The translations under genes were made by a program, and so were the position numbers. The notes beneath the pieces were generated by a model that worked only from the letters and a program-made list of their open reading frames with translations, ran no database searches and was not told the DNA's origin. Below are positions 7,579-16,070 of a stretch of DNA of 48,804 nt, one piece after another. The stretch comes from VFZS01 sp964353255 (lineage in GTDB: Bacteria > Acidobacteriota > Terriglobia > Bryobacterales > Bryobacteraceae). Each line of letters begins with the position of its first letter. Positions within the stretch are counted from its first letter, which is position 1. The stretch covers positions 1 through 48,804 of the forward strand of contig CAYGVJ010000018.1 in assembly GCA_964353255.1 (NCBI GenBank), in the 5' to 3' direction.

Positions 7579-8465
7579 CTGGCAAGGGCGGCGGTGCCAA
7601 GCAGGGCCAGCGCCACCAGCATGTAGGTCGCCGGGTTGATGGGCTGGATGCCGACCAGCACCGTGCGGATGAGGCCCGAAAGCGCGAGCGCGCCGGCAAT
7701 CCCCAGCGCGAGTCCGATCGCGGTCAGCCGGATGCCGCGCCCGCCGACGCGCCCGAGGAGGTCGTCAAGCGAGGCGCCGAGGGCGATCCGCAAGCCGATG
7801 TCCTGAGTCTGCCGACTCACCAGGCAGGCCAGCACGCCGTAGAGGCCAACAGCGGCCAGCAGCAGCGCCAGGCCGGCGAAAGCCGCGACCAGGGTGGCCT
7901 GCCGCCGGCGCGGAGCCACCTCGTTTTCGAGGATCTGCTCCATGCTGACCAGTTCGGTGAAAAGCTGGTTCGGGTCCACCGCCCAGATGGCCTCGCGCAC
8001 GGCTGCCGCCAGGCGAGTGGGCTCGGTCTGGGTGCGGATCGCCAGCGAGCAGGCGGGGAAGCCGGCTTGGAGTGCTGAAATGTGGAACTCGGGCTTGGGC
8101 GGAACCTCCAGCCCCGACTGGTGAATGTCGCCGACGACTCCGGTCACCGCCGCCTCGATGCCGGCCTCGAAGATCACGCGCCGGCCCAGCGGGTCCCTGG
8201 TTCGGCTAGAGTGTGCTGTCGAGCGTCTGGTCCACGAGCACGACGAGCGCGCGCCCACGGCGTCGCGCTCCTCGATAGCGCGCCCGCGGAGGATCGGAAT
8301 CCCCATGGTGTGCAGGTAGCCCGGCCCGGCCACGCGGGCATTGGCCTGGAAGCGCTCCCTGGGGTCGCGTCCCTTGGCGGCCACGCCGCTGACATCGCCC
8401 TTGACCACCAGCGGAATGTGGTTGGTGAAGCCGGCCGTGGTGAGGGCGGCAACGGCCAGCGTGAA
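7518..8465 (-). pseudogene. Truncated, frameshifted ADOP-type FtsX/MacB permease
   Basis: C-terminal half of an acidobacterial duplicated orphan permease (ABC transporter permease). It runs from the periplasmic domain (GFTNHIPLVVKGDVSG, VAGPGYLHTMGIPILRGR) to four C-terminal membrane helices ending MRVDPMAALREA. The N-terminal half is missing upstream of about 8465. Near 8190-8260 the reading frame shifts: the expected strand VVLVDQTLDSTL is in another frame, and the main frame resumes at DPLGRRVIFEAG. Two compensating frameshifts plus truncation make this a remnant. Confidence 0.8.
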
Positions 8466-9003
8466 GCCAGCACCCGCCCATTCAGCGCGACCGCGTTGAG
8501 CCCTCTCAGGTCGCCGGGAACGGCTTGCCAAAGCAGTCAAGGCAGATCGTGGGATTTGCCAAATTCCATGGAGAACCAATACATTACAAGCATCTCCCAC
8601 CCCTGGACTGCCTTCCCCTTCTGTTGTGCAGTGCTCGGGGAGCCAAACGATTTCTCGAACTTCTCCCCTCCCCGTTGGTTAGCACCGCCGCGTTGCGCGC
8701 AACTCCCCAAACGCCAAGGCCTTCACGGCCTGCGGCTCTCTCCGTTTCGTGCGCAGTTCCCCTTGGCCCGCCAACCGCGTGCCTCTTCCACATCACCCGA
8801 GGCCGTTTCTCACGGTCTCTGGCCCGATTCTCCGCACTTGGTTGACAGCCGCGCACGATCGACCCACCCCAAGTCGGACAACTTCCACCGCCAGATCTGG
8901 TACGCCCTGGAACGGCTTCAGCTTTTTCAACCGCGGTCGCATGCAACCCCGCCGAAACCAAGAACCCGGCACGGGGCGGTGACAGCGCGCTGTGGGTTGC
9001 GTA
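8466..9003. other. Intergenic stretch, no supported gene
   Basis: About 540 nt between the truncated permease and the beta-helix protein gene. Open frames on both strands lack starts, ribosome sites and recognisable sequence. It may hold decayed 5' parts of the permease, but I could not trace them. Confidence 0.4.
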
Positions 9004-9056
9004 TAGTGTCCATTAGGTTCGTGCTGATGAGCTGATTCGCCTCGAAAGGACACTAG
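9004..9056. repeat. TAGTGTCC hairpin abutting a start codon
   Basis: TAGTGTCC (9004-9011) and GGACACTA (9048-9055) are perfect inverted ends of a 53-bp element whose last base touches the ATG at 9057. The likely ribosome site AAAGGA lies inside the right arm, so folding of the mRNA could mask it. The ends match the TAGTGTCCT motif found at 16707, 21218 and 35191. Confidence 0.6.
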
Positions 9057-10919
9057 ATGCGTCTGGTTCAACAAACGGCACAATGCTTTCGGTACTGCCT
9101 CTTCCTCTCTTCTCTTCTGTTCGCGGCCGCGCCGGGGTACGCGCAGCCGTCCGGCGGGCCCTACGGTCCGATCGATCAGCGCTACGAGATCCCGAAGGTC
9201 GCGCACGTCTACTACGTCGCCCCCGACGGAAAGGCCGATTCCCCGGGGACGACGCTCGAACAACCGACGACGCTGGAGGCGGCGATCGAGCGGGTCGTCA
9301 CGGGCGACGCCATCGTGCTGCGCGGGGGCGTCTACCGCACGGGCGGCCTGATCCTCAACCAGGGCATCACGATGCAGCCGTACGCCGACGAACGGCCGAT
9401 CCTCAAGGGCACCGAGGTCGCGACAAACTGGGAGGCGCTGCGCAACAACATCTGGAGGACCGCCTGGAAGCGGCTGTTCCCGGCCGCGCCCCTGGGCTGG
9501 TGGCAGCGCAGCCGCGAGGGCATGCGGACGCCGCTGCACCGGTTCAACAACGACATGGTGTTCGTGGACGGCGAGCTGCTGAAGTCGGCGGGTTGGGAGG
9601 GAGAACTCGACGCCCACTCGTTCTACATCGACTACGAGGCCGGCTACGTGTACATCGGCGTCAGTCCCGCCAACCGGCTGGTGGAGATCACCGCCTTCGA
9701 CAGCGCGCTGGTTCGAACCAGTGGTCCGGCCCACGGCAAGACGTCGGATCGCAAGGGCCCGATCATCCGCGGGATCGCGTTTACGCAATACGCCTACCGC
9801 GCGCTCGAGGTGGAGGGCAAGAAGCGCTTCACCGCCGCCGACGAGCCCACTGACGAGCCCGTGGGCCCATCGGATCCTGCCACTTACGGCAAGGAGGTGA
9901 CAGGCACGGTGCTGGAGAACGTGACCATCACCTACTGCTCGCGCGTGGCCGGCTACTTCCGCGGGGACGGCCTCGTCATCCGGAACTCGCTCATCAGCGA
10001 CACCAGCACCGAAGGGATCTACGTCATCGGGTCGTCCGACGTCCTCCTGGAGAGGAACATCATCCGGCGGAACAACATCGAGCAACTCACTGGCTACTAC
10101 CCGGCCGCGGTCAAGATCTTCAACCAGTCGCACCGCGTCACGTGCCGCGACAACCTGGTGATCGAGCAGCCCTACTCGAACGGCGTCTGGTACGACGTCG
10201 GCAACCGCGACGCTGTGTTCGTGAACAACTGGATCGAGGGGGCGATCAACGGCTTCTTCTTCGAGATCTCACGAGGGGCGATTGTGGCGGGCAATGTCTT
10301 CGTCCGCTGCGACCGGGGCATCTTTGTGCTGAACTCCGCGGACGCGCGCGTGTACAACAACACGTTTGTGGACACGCCAGCGTCCTTCGAGCGCAACCAG
10401 CGGAGCGCGACGGGCGACCGCTTCGGCTGGCATCCCGCCACGGGCCCGGACGTGGACCAGCGCGAGGGCCACGTGTTCGTGAACAACCTGCTGGTCGCCG
10501 GCGAGGCCTACCGCAGGCCGCTGCTGCGGTTCGAGCAGCCGGCGTCGCTTTGCGCGAAGCTCCCGCGCCCGCAGGCTAAAGAGATCGGCGGCAACGTCTA
10601 CGTGCGCGCAACCTCGCCGGGCGCGACCGCCGCGCCGCCTCTCATCGTTTGGAGCCCCGCGGCCACCGACGGCTGCGTGGCCACGCTCGGGTCGCTCGAC
10701 GAGTTCCGCAAGCTGGCGCCGGCGTTGGAGGCCAGCGGACGGCAGCTCGATCGCACCCCGCGGTCGATCTTCAAGGGCCCGGACCTCGGCCGGTACGAGC
10801 TGCTACAGCCGCCCCCAGGAACGCCGGGAGGGGAGGTGCTCCCCGCGGACGTCCGCAAGCTCCTGGGCTGGAGCGAGGAGGAGGCGCGCTCGCCGGGCGC
10901 GTACCCGTTCCGGCGCTGA
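9057..10919 (+). CDS. Secreted right-handed beta-helix protein, lyase-like
   Basis: A 620-aa exported protein with a signal peptide (CLFLSSLLFAAAPGYAQ, cleavage after about residue 31). It opens with the DUF1565-like segment YVAPDGKADSPGTTLEQP and a TLEAAIERVVTGDAIVLRGG strand, typical of pectate-lyase-fold proteins. Many short N-x-[VIL]-x-x-N turns follow, such as VLENVTITYCSR, VIRNSLISDTS, LLERNIIRRNN and VFVNNWIEGAI, which are rungs of a parallel beta-helix. It probably binds or cleaves an acidic or complex polysaccharide outside the cytoplasm; the substrate is unknown. It is transcribed alone, directly behind a small inverted repeat. Confidence 0.85.
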   Translation: MRLVQQTAQCFRYCLFLSSLLFAAAPGYAQPSGGPYGPIDQRYEIPKVAHVYYVAPDGKADSPGTTLEQPTTLEAAIERVVTGDAIVLRGGVYRTGGLILNQGITMQPYADERPILKGTEVATNWEALRNNIWRTAWKRLFPAAPLGWWQRSREGMRTPLHRFNNDMVFVDGELLKSAGWEGELDAHSFYIDYEAGYVYIGVSPANRLVEITAFDSALVRTSGPAHGKTSDRKGPIIRGIAFTQYAYRALEVEGKKRFTAADEPTDEPVGPSDPATYGKEVTGTVLENVTITYCSRVAGYFRGDGLVIRNSLISDTSTEGIYVIGSSDVLLERNIIRRNNIEQLTGYYPAAVKIFNQSHRVTCRDNLVIEQPYSNGVWYDVGNRDAVFVNNWIEGAINGFFFEISRGAIVAGNVFVRCDRGIFVLNSADARVYNNTFVDTPASFERNQRSATGDRFGWHPATGPDVDQREGHVFVNNLLVAGEAYRRPLLRFEQPASLCAKLPRPQAKEIGGNVYVRATSPGATAAPPLIVWSPAATDGCVATLGSLDEFRKLAPALEASGRQLDRTPRSIFKGPDLGRYELLQPPPGTPGGEVLPADVRKLLGWSEEEARSPGAYPFRR

Positions 10920-10954
10920 CCGCGAACACTCCAGCTCCAATTGAGGCAGGCCCC

Positions 10955-11479
10955 CTACGTTCCCCAAAGGTCAGGAGTGCCGACTGGCTTCCCCTGGAGT
11001 TTCAGGTAGTAGAAGAGTTGCCCCTTGTGTTGCTTCTGGTGATCCACCATCTGGAGCAGGCGGTGGCCCAGCACCATCTCGGTTGGATCCCAGGGGGCAG
11101 GCGCTGGGCTGTGCGCCAGTCGCTCCTCGCCGGTGGCTGCCAACATCTCGAGCGCCACCTGCTTGTCTTCCTCCAGTAACCGTCTCGCCTCGGCGACGCT
11201 CTCAACCGTGGGCAGTTTCTCCGCTGGCGGCAACTGCTCCTCCGGCGTCAGCTCGCCGAAATCCTTTCCTTCCGGCAGTCCCCAATCACCGGTGATGAAG
11301 GCTCGGAAAGTGGCGCCGCAGCCCTGCGTCAGGTGTTTCAGCAGTTGACCGGTGGTCATCCAATTACTCCCCGCGGAAGGTTTCCACTCAAGGGAGTCCG
11401 CGCCCACCAGAGCGAGCAGTCTCTCTGTAACCGCGTATGTGGACTCAACCTCTGCCTTGAGGAGTTCTTTCCAGTTCAT
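10955..11479 (-). CDS. DinB-family protein
   Basis: A 174-aa four-helix-bundle protein of the DinB/YfiT type. The helical start MNWKELLKAEVESTYAVTERLL, the GSNWMTTGQLLKHLTQGCG segment (in DinB proteins a metal-binding His occurs in this LxHL region) and the late MVDHQKQHKGQLFYYLKL with two His residues fit the His-triad bundle. Members bind a divalent metal and include thiol S-transferases using bacillithiol or mycothiol. A bshA gene near the right end of the window fits a bacillithiol-using host, but the activity here is not shown. ATG 11479 has an AAGGAG ribosome site; the frame extends upstream without one. Confidence 0.83.
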   Translation of the reverse strand: MNWKELLKAEVESTYAVTERLLALVGADSLEWKPSAGSNWMTTGQLLKHLTQGCGATFRAFITGDWGLPEGKDFGELTPEEQLPPAEKLPTVESVAEARRLLEEDKQVALEMLAATGEERLAHSPAPAPWDPTEMVLGHRLLQMVDHQKQHKGQLFYYLKLQGKPVGTPDLWGT

Positions 11480-11520
11480 AAACGCTCCTTGCCGTATTCT
11501 ACATCGGAAGACCGCCGCGG

Positions 11521-12171
11521 CTACAACGCGGGTTTGCTGACGGCCAGGGCGTGCTCGGAGGCGCGCAGGCCGGTGAGCGCGTCGTCCAGCGAGCCCGCCT
11601 CCAGCCGGGCGGCGGTGTCCGCAATGAGAGTGGCGGCGGCAGCCTGGTTGATGGCTGGCTGGGAGTTCCGGCCGGCTCTGCCGCGCGGCTGTATGGATTC
11701 GGCCCATTGCTTGAGGTCGGCGATTAGGGTGGCTTTCGGTGCGCCGGCCGACTGCGCCTTTTCGAGGCGGCGAATCAATTCGCGGACAGTTTCGAGGGTC
11801 GAGCGGCGGCGCTCGACGAGCTGCGTGACCTTCTCGGGGATGCCACTCGAGCTTCCGTCGGCGTAGAGAGCCGCCTGCATCTTCACATACTCAGGCGCCG
11901 CGCCGACGGTCATGTTCGCGACGGGTATGCGCTTCTCGCCGCCGGGGGGAATGGGTCCGGAGACAACCTCATCCTGCCAGAGCGAATACGAGCTGCCGGG
12001 ATAGTTGACCAGCTCGATGAGAAAGGCGGTGAGCGGCTGAGACGCGACGTTGCGAACATAGAAGATGGAGCCGCCGTCGGTGGCCTCGGTGCGCAACTCG
12101 GGCACGGGCACCTGGGCGGCGGCAGCCGCGAGCGCCAGCAGAAGAGAGACCGAAAGTCCTGGGAGTGACAT
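11521..12171 (-). CDS. Secreted protein of unknown function
   Basis: A 216-aa protein with a signal peptide (SLPGLSVSLLLALAAAAAQ). An N-terminal beta domain (about 30-105) contains IFYVRNVASQPLTAFLIEL and the turn IPPGGEKRIPV. A helical C-terminal half contains KVTQLVERRRSTLETVRELI and ends without a membrane anchor. ATG 12171 lies 6 nt after TAATGT and has no ribosome site, suggesting a leaderless message. No family is recognised. It is separate from the DinB gene downstream (41 bp gap). Confidence 0.72.
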   Translation of the reverse strand: MSLPGLSVSLLLALAAAAAQVPVPELRTEATDGGSIFYVRNVASQPLTAFLIELVNYPGSSYSLWQDEVVSGPIPPGGEKRIPVANMTVGAAPEYVKMQAALYADGSSSGIPEKVTQLVERRRSTLETVRELIRRLEKAQSAGAPKATLIADLKQWAESIQPRGRAGRNSQPAINQAAAATLIADTAARLEAGSLDDALTGLRASEHALAVSKPAL

Positions 12172-12227
12172 GGGATAACATTATCTCCCAAAAAGCGGCG
12201 CGGCGAGGCCGGCCGACATGCCTGTAA

Positions 12228-12362
12228 TCCGTACGTAAGAATCTGTCCGGCCAGGGGGCCGGACGCGGACGGGGGCGTCCGCCCTACAACGGCCCGCAGT
12301 AGGGCGGCTCCCCTGAGCCGCGAGCCAGCCCCCCGGCTGGCTCACCCAACCGCTGACCACCC
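12228..12362. repeat. Dispersed 135-bp hairpin-rich repeat, copy 1
   Basis: This intergenic sequence is repeated with few changes at 42652-42787. It can form a series of stems: GCGGACG-GGG-CGTCCGC, then an AGGGCGGCTC/GAGCCGC pairing, then the perfect 9-bp stem GAGCCAGCC-CCCC-GGCTGGCTC. It lies 49 bp upstream of the DUF6807 gene. The repeated position in front of genes and the compensating structure suggest a mobile or regulatory repeat family. Confidence 0.8.
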
Positions 12363-12410
12363 CGTGACATGCCTGTCCGGCCGGCTCGGCACTTGCTGTA
12401 GCATGAGCGT

Positions 12411-13334
12411 ATGCGATGCTCAGTTGTTCTTTGTCTGGCCGCGGCGGCATGCCTGTCCGCGCAGGTCCGCTTCGCGCCGGACGGGATTGCCGTAGACATC
12501 GACGGCAAGCCTTTCACCACGTTTCATTACGGCTCCGATGCCGCCAAGCCGTTTCTGGCTCCGCTGCGGTCTGCCTCGGGCAAAATCGTGACACGCCGTT
12601 TTCCGATGGAGAGCGTGCCCGGGGAGAGCCGCGATCATTTGCATCATCGCGGGCTGTGGTTCTCCTATGACGACGTGAACGGCGTCAAGTTCTGGGAAAA
12701 CGATCCGTCGTACACGAAGCCGCGCATGGGCCGTATTGTCGTGCGCAACGCCGAGTGGAAAGACGGCGACCGTTCGGGCACGCTAACGGCCGTCATGGAA
12801 TGGCGCGATCCGAACGGGAAACCGCTTCTGGTGGAGACTCGCCGCATGGTGTTCTATTCCGACCCGAAGCTGCGGACGATCGACTTCTATGTCACGCTCA
12901 CGGCCGCCGAGAACGTGACCATCGGGGACACCAAGGAGGGCGCGTTCGCGATCCGGCTGGCCGAGAACTTCACCGAGCGGAAGGGCGGCAGGATCGTGGA
13001 CGCGAACGGCCGAATCAGCATGGCGAACGTGTGGGGGAAGCGTTCGGACTGGGTCGATTACACGGGCGAAGTGGATGGAGAGCGACTCGGCGTGGCGATG
13101 TTCGACCATCCGCAAAACCCTCACTACCCCACCTACTGGCACGCGCGGGATTACGGACTGTTCGCGCTGAATCCGTTTGGCCAAAACGCGTTCGATCCGG
13201 CGGCGGAGGAGCGGCGCGTGAACTTGCCGGCGGGTCAGAAGCTGGCGTTCCGGTGGCGCGTGGTGGTTCACCCGGGTGATGCGGAGACGGGCCGCGTGGC
13301 GGAACTGTACCGGGAATACGCGGCCCAGCGCTGA
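12411..13334 (+). CDS. PmoA-family (DUF6807) secreted protein
   Basis: A 307-aa exported protein with a short signal peptide (VVLCLAAAACLSAQ). The signature SRDHLHHRGLWFSYDDVNGV and later WGKRSDWVDYTGEVDGERLG and FDHPQNPHYPTYWHARDYGL match the family usually labelled methane oxygenase PmoA. That label is misleading: the family is common in Bacteroidetes, Planctomycetes and Acidobacteria near carbohydrate genes and has no monooxygenase role. ATG 12411 is 6 nt after TAGCAT (12399-12404) with no ribosome site, again a leaderless layout. The esterase-lactonase gene follows after 20 bp, so the two are probably co-transcribed. Confidence 0.85.
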   Translation: MRCSVVLCLAAAACLSAQVRFAPDGIAVDIDGKPFTTFHYGSDAAKPFLAPLRSASGKIVTRRFPMESVPGESRDHLHHRGLWFSYDDVNGVKFWENDPSYTKPRMGRIVVRNAEWKDGDRSGTLTAVMEWRDPNGKPLLVETRRMVFYSDPKLRTIDFYVTLTAAENVTIGDTKEGAFAIRLAENFTERKGGRIVDANGRISMANVWGKRSDWVDYTGEVDGERLGVAMFDHPQNPHYPTYWHARDYGLFALNPFGQNAFDPAAEERRVNLPAGQKLAFRWRVVVHPGDAETGRVAELYREYAAQR

Positions 13335-13354
13335 GCCGGCTGCCGGAGGCCCCG

Positions 13355-15088
13355 ATGACGTTGTCGCAAGCCATTACCGCGGCGGTCCTGCCGCTGGTGT
13401 GTGCGCTGGCTCAGGAGTACAAGCTCGGTCCGGATTCGGAGCGCCAGCCGGGCGTGCCGCAGGGCAAGGTGACCAAGCACACGTGGACGAGCAGGATCTA
13501 CCCGGGCACGGCTCGCGACTACTGGGTGTACGTGCCCGCGCAGTACCAGCCCGCTGAACCCGCCGCCGTGATGGTGTTTCAGGATGGCGGCGGCTTTGTG
13601 GCCGAAGACGGCGCCTGGCGCGTGCCCATTGTCTTTGACAACCTCATTCACCGTGGCGAGATGCCCGTCACCGTGGGGGTTTTCATCAACCCCGGCGTGC
13701 TTGCGGCGCGCACGGCCAACGGGCAGGCGCGGCTCAACCGCAGCCATGAGTACGACAGCCTCACGGACGCCTACGCGCGCTTCCTGCTCGAGGAGATCCT
13801 GGCCGAAGTGGCCAAGGGCTACAACCTCTCCCAGAACCCGAACGACCGCGCCATCGCCGGGTCGAGCTCGGGCGGCATTTGCGCCTTTACCGCGGCCTGG
13901 CAGAGGCCGGACGCATTCCGCCGCGTGCTGAGCTTCTACGGAAGCTACGCGAATTTGCGCGGCGGCGAGATTTATGCGTCGCTGATCCGGAAAACGGAGC
14001 CGAAGCCGATCCGAGTCTTTCTACAGGACGGGGAAAAAGATCTGAACATTTTTGCGGGCAACTGGTTTATCGCCAACCAGGACATGGCTTCGGCCTTGGA
14101 ATACGCAGGCTATGACGTCACTCATGTCTGGGGCACGGAGGGGCACAACAGCAGGCACGGCGCTTCGATTCTGCCCGCGGCCTTGCGCTGGCTCTGGCGC
14201 GGGTATCCCGGGCCGATTGGGAAGCCCAGGGGCGGGGGCGGCGAGCGGCAATGGTCCGTGCTCTTGACGGATCCGGAGAAGGATTGGGAACTGGTGAGCC
14301 AGGGTCACAAATTCACGGAAGGGCCGGCCGTGGACAAAGACGGCAACGTGTTTTTCACGGATATCCCCAACAACCGCATCCACAAGATCGGCCTCGACGG
14401 CCAGGTCAGCGTATTCAAGGAGGACACCGGCGGCGCCAACGGCTTGATGTTCGGGCCCGACGGGCGCCTGTATGCCTGCCAGAATGGGCGCCAGCGCATT
14501 GTGGCTTACACGATGGACGGCAAGGAGACGGTGATCGCCGAGGACGTCAACTCGAATGATCTCGCGATCACCGCGCGCGGCGAGATCTACTTCACGGATC
14601 CGCCGCACCAGCGCGTGTGGTTCGTGGACGCCAAGCGTGACAAGCGCGTAGTGCACGAAGGAATTCAATTCCCCAACGGTATTCGCCTTTCTCCGGACCA
14701 GGCGTTCTTGATCGTGGACGATTCGGCCAACCGCTGGGTATGGTCGTTCCAGGTGCAGCCGGACGGCTCGCTGGCCAACGGTGATTCCTGCTACCGGTTG
14801 GAGATGCCGGACGAATCGTCGGCCACGGGCGCCGATGGCATGGCGCTGGACACCGACGGCTGGCTGTACGTGACCACCAAAACGGGCATCCAGGTGTTCG
14901 ACCCGCCGGGCCGCGTCGTGGCCATTATCAACAAGCCGCAGCCTGGCAGCCTCTCGAACATCGTCTTTGGCGGGTCCAACCGCGACACGCTGTACGCCAC
15001 CGCGGGTGATAAGGTGTTCAAGCGCCCGATGAAGCGCAGGGGCGCGGTAAGCTGGGAACTGGTCAGGCCCCAGCAGCCGGGACCTTAG
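13355..15088 (+). CDS. Esterase-gluconolactonase fusion, secreted
   Basis: A 577-aa two-domain protein. After an N-terminal signal-like segment comes an alpha/beta-hydrolase of the enterochelin-esterase type: SRIYPGTARDYWVYVPAQY, the oxyanion region VFQDGGGF, nucleophile Ser171 in GSSSGG, and His264 in EGHNSRHG. Residues about 300-565 form an SMP-30/gluconolactonase six-bladed propeller with GPAVDKDGNVFFTDIPNN, ANGLMFGPDGRLYACQNG, SNDLAITARGEIYFTDPP and FPNGIRLSPDQ. The fusion would let one exported protein hydrolyse an ester and then a lactone of a sugar derivative. It follows the DUF6807 gene by 20 bp, suggesting a joint carbohydrate pathway. Confidence 0.87.
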   Translation: MTLSQAITAAVLPLVCALAQEYKLGPDSERQPGVPQGKVTKHTWTSRIYPGTARDYWVYVPAQYQPAEPAAVMVFQDGGGFVAEDGAWRVPIVFDNLIHRGEMPVTVGVFINPGVLAARTANGQARLNRSHEYDSLTDAYARFLLEEILAEVAKGYNLSQNPNDRAIAGSSSGGICAFTAAWQRPDAFRRVLSFYGSYANLRGGEIYASLIRKTEPKPIRVFLQDGEKDLNIFAGNWFIANQDMASALEYAGYDVTHVWGTEGHNSRHGASILPAALRWLWRGYPGPIGKPRGGGGERQWSVLLTDPEKDWELVSQGHKFTEGPAVDKDGNVFFTDIPNNRIHKIGLDGQVSVFKEDTGGANGLMFGPDGRLYACQNGRQRIVAYTMDGKETVIAEDVNSNDLAITARGEIYFTDPPHQRVWFVDAKRDKRVVHEGIQFPNGIRLSPDQAFLIVDDSANRWVWSFQVQPDGSLANGDSCYRLEMPDESSATGADGMALDTDGWLYVTTKTGIQVFDPPGRVVAIINKPQPGSLSNIVFGGSNRDTLYATAGDKVFKRPMKRRGAVSWELVRPQQPGP

Positions 15089-15164
15089 CGAGTTTTTCCA
15101 TGCGCTCCTGTATCCCCCAATGGGCCTCGGCCGCCACCCTGGGCAATCGCCCCGGACGTGATGC

Positions 15165-15176
15165 TAGAATATTAAT
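15165..15176 (+). promoter_or_regulatory. Extended -10 box before exosortase
   Basis: TGC-TAGAAT (box at 15165-15170) lies 6 nt before the TTG at 15177. No ribosome site is visible, so a leaderless transcript with a TTG start is likely. GTG 15207 is the alternative start. Confidence 0.45.
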
Positions 15177-16070
15177 TTGCGCGACGAACCCAATCCCGCC
15201 CAGGCGGTGAGCGCCCTCAGGCCTTTTCCCTGGGCGAGCCTCCTGTGGTTCTCTTTGCTGCTGGTAGCGCTCTACGCCCCGGTCCTGGCCGCCATGGTCA
15301 GGGAATGGGCCATCCAAGAGGAGATGGGACACGGCTTCTTCGTCCCCTTGGTGGTTGGCTATATCGTCTGGTGCAAGCGGGCGGAACTGCTGGCCATTCC
15401 GACGCGGGCCGACTGGCGGGGTACGGTGCTTGTGCTGTGGGGCTTCGCTCAGCTCTGGCTGGGCACGGCGGCGGCGGACTTCTTCCTGGCTCGAACCGCC
15501 TTCATTGTCTCCCTGCTGGGAGTCATCTGGACCCTGGGCGGTCTGAAGCTTCTTCGGAGCCTCGCCTTCCCGCTGTTGCTGTTGCTCTTCATGATCCGCA
15601 TCCCGCAGTTTATCTACAGTCAGATCACCTTCCCGTTGCAGTTGCTGGCCAGCCGGATCGCCGCGGTGTGGCTGGGCTTGCTGAGCATCCCGGTCCTGCG
15701 CGAGGGCAACATCCTCGAACTGGCCAGCCAGCGGCTCTCGGTGGTGGAAGCTTGCAGCGGCATCCGCTCGCTGCTCTCGCTGTCGTTTCTGGCGCTGGTT
15801 TACGGGTACTTTTTTGACCGGAAGCTCTGGATACGGTGCGCCTTGCTGCTGGCGACCGTTCCTATCGCCATTTTCACTAACGCCTTCCGCGTCACGCTGA
15901 CCGGCGTCCTGAGCGAGTTCGACCCCAGCCTGACTCTGGGATTCTTTCACCAGCTCGAAGGCTGGGGGATGTTCCTGATCGCTCTGGCGGCGCTTGTCGC
16001 AGTCCACCGGATACTCAATGGCATTTACTCCTTTGCCCATGGCCGACGGCTCAAAGCACGCCTTCCTTAG
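15177..16070 (+). CDS. Exosortase (EpsH/XrtA type)
   Basis: A 297-aa integral membrane cysteine protease/transpeptidase with about eight membrane helices. The catalytic residues are present: Cys193 in VVEACSGIRSLLSL, Arg238 in FTNAFRVTLTGVL and His258 in GFFHQLEGW. Exosortases process PEP-CTERM-like sorting signals and are linked to exopolysaccharide export. The EpsI-like gene starts inside its 3' end, the standard exosortase partner arrangement. No PEP-CTERM protein is visible in this window, so the substrates are elsewhere. The start is uncertain (TTG 15177 or GTG 15207). Confidence 0.9.
   Translation: MRDEPNPAQAVSALRPFPWASLLWFSLLLVALYAPVLAAMVREWAIQEEMGHGFFVPLVVGYIVWCKRAELLAIPTRADWRGTVLVLWGFAQLWLGTAAADFFLARTAFIVSLLGVIWTLGGLKLLRSLAFPLLLLLFMIRIPQFIYSQITFPLQLLASRIAAVWLGLLSIPVLREGNILELASQRLSVVEACSGIRSLLSLSFLALVYGYFFDRKLWIRCALLLATVPIAIFTNAFRVTLTGVLSEFDPSLTLGFFHQLEGWGMFLIALAALVAVHRILNGIYSFAHGRRLKARLP

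Noticed and set aside
8082..9035. 317-codon plus-strand frame
   Set aside because: It lies antisense to the permease remnant and continues into gene-free DNA with no start signal or domain.
12411..13334. Methane monooxygenase (PmoA) subunit
   Set aside because: The family label is historical; the protein is secreted, soluble and lacks particulate methane monooxygenase features.
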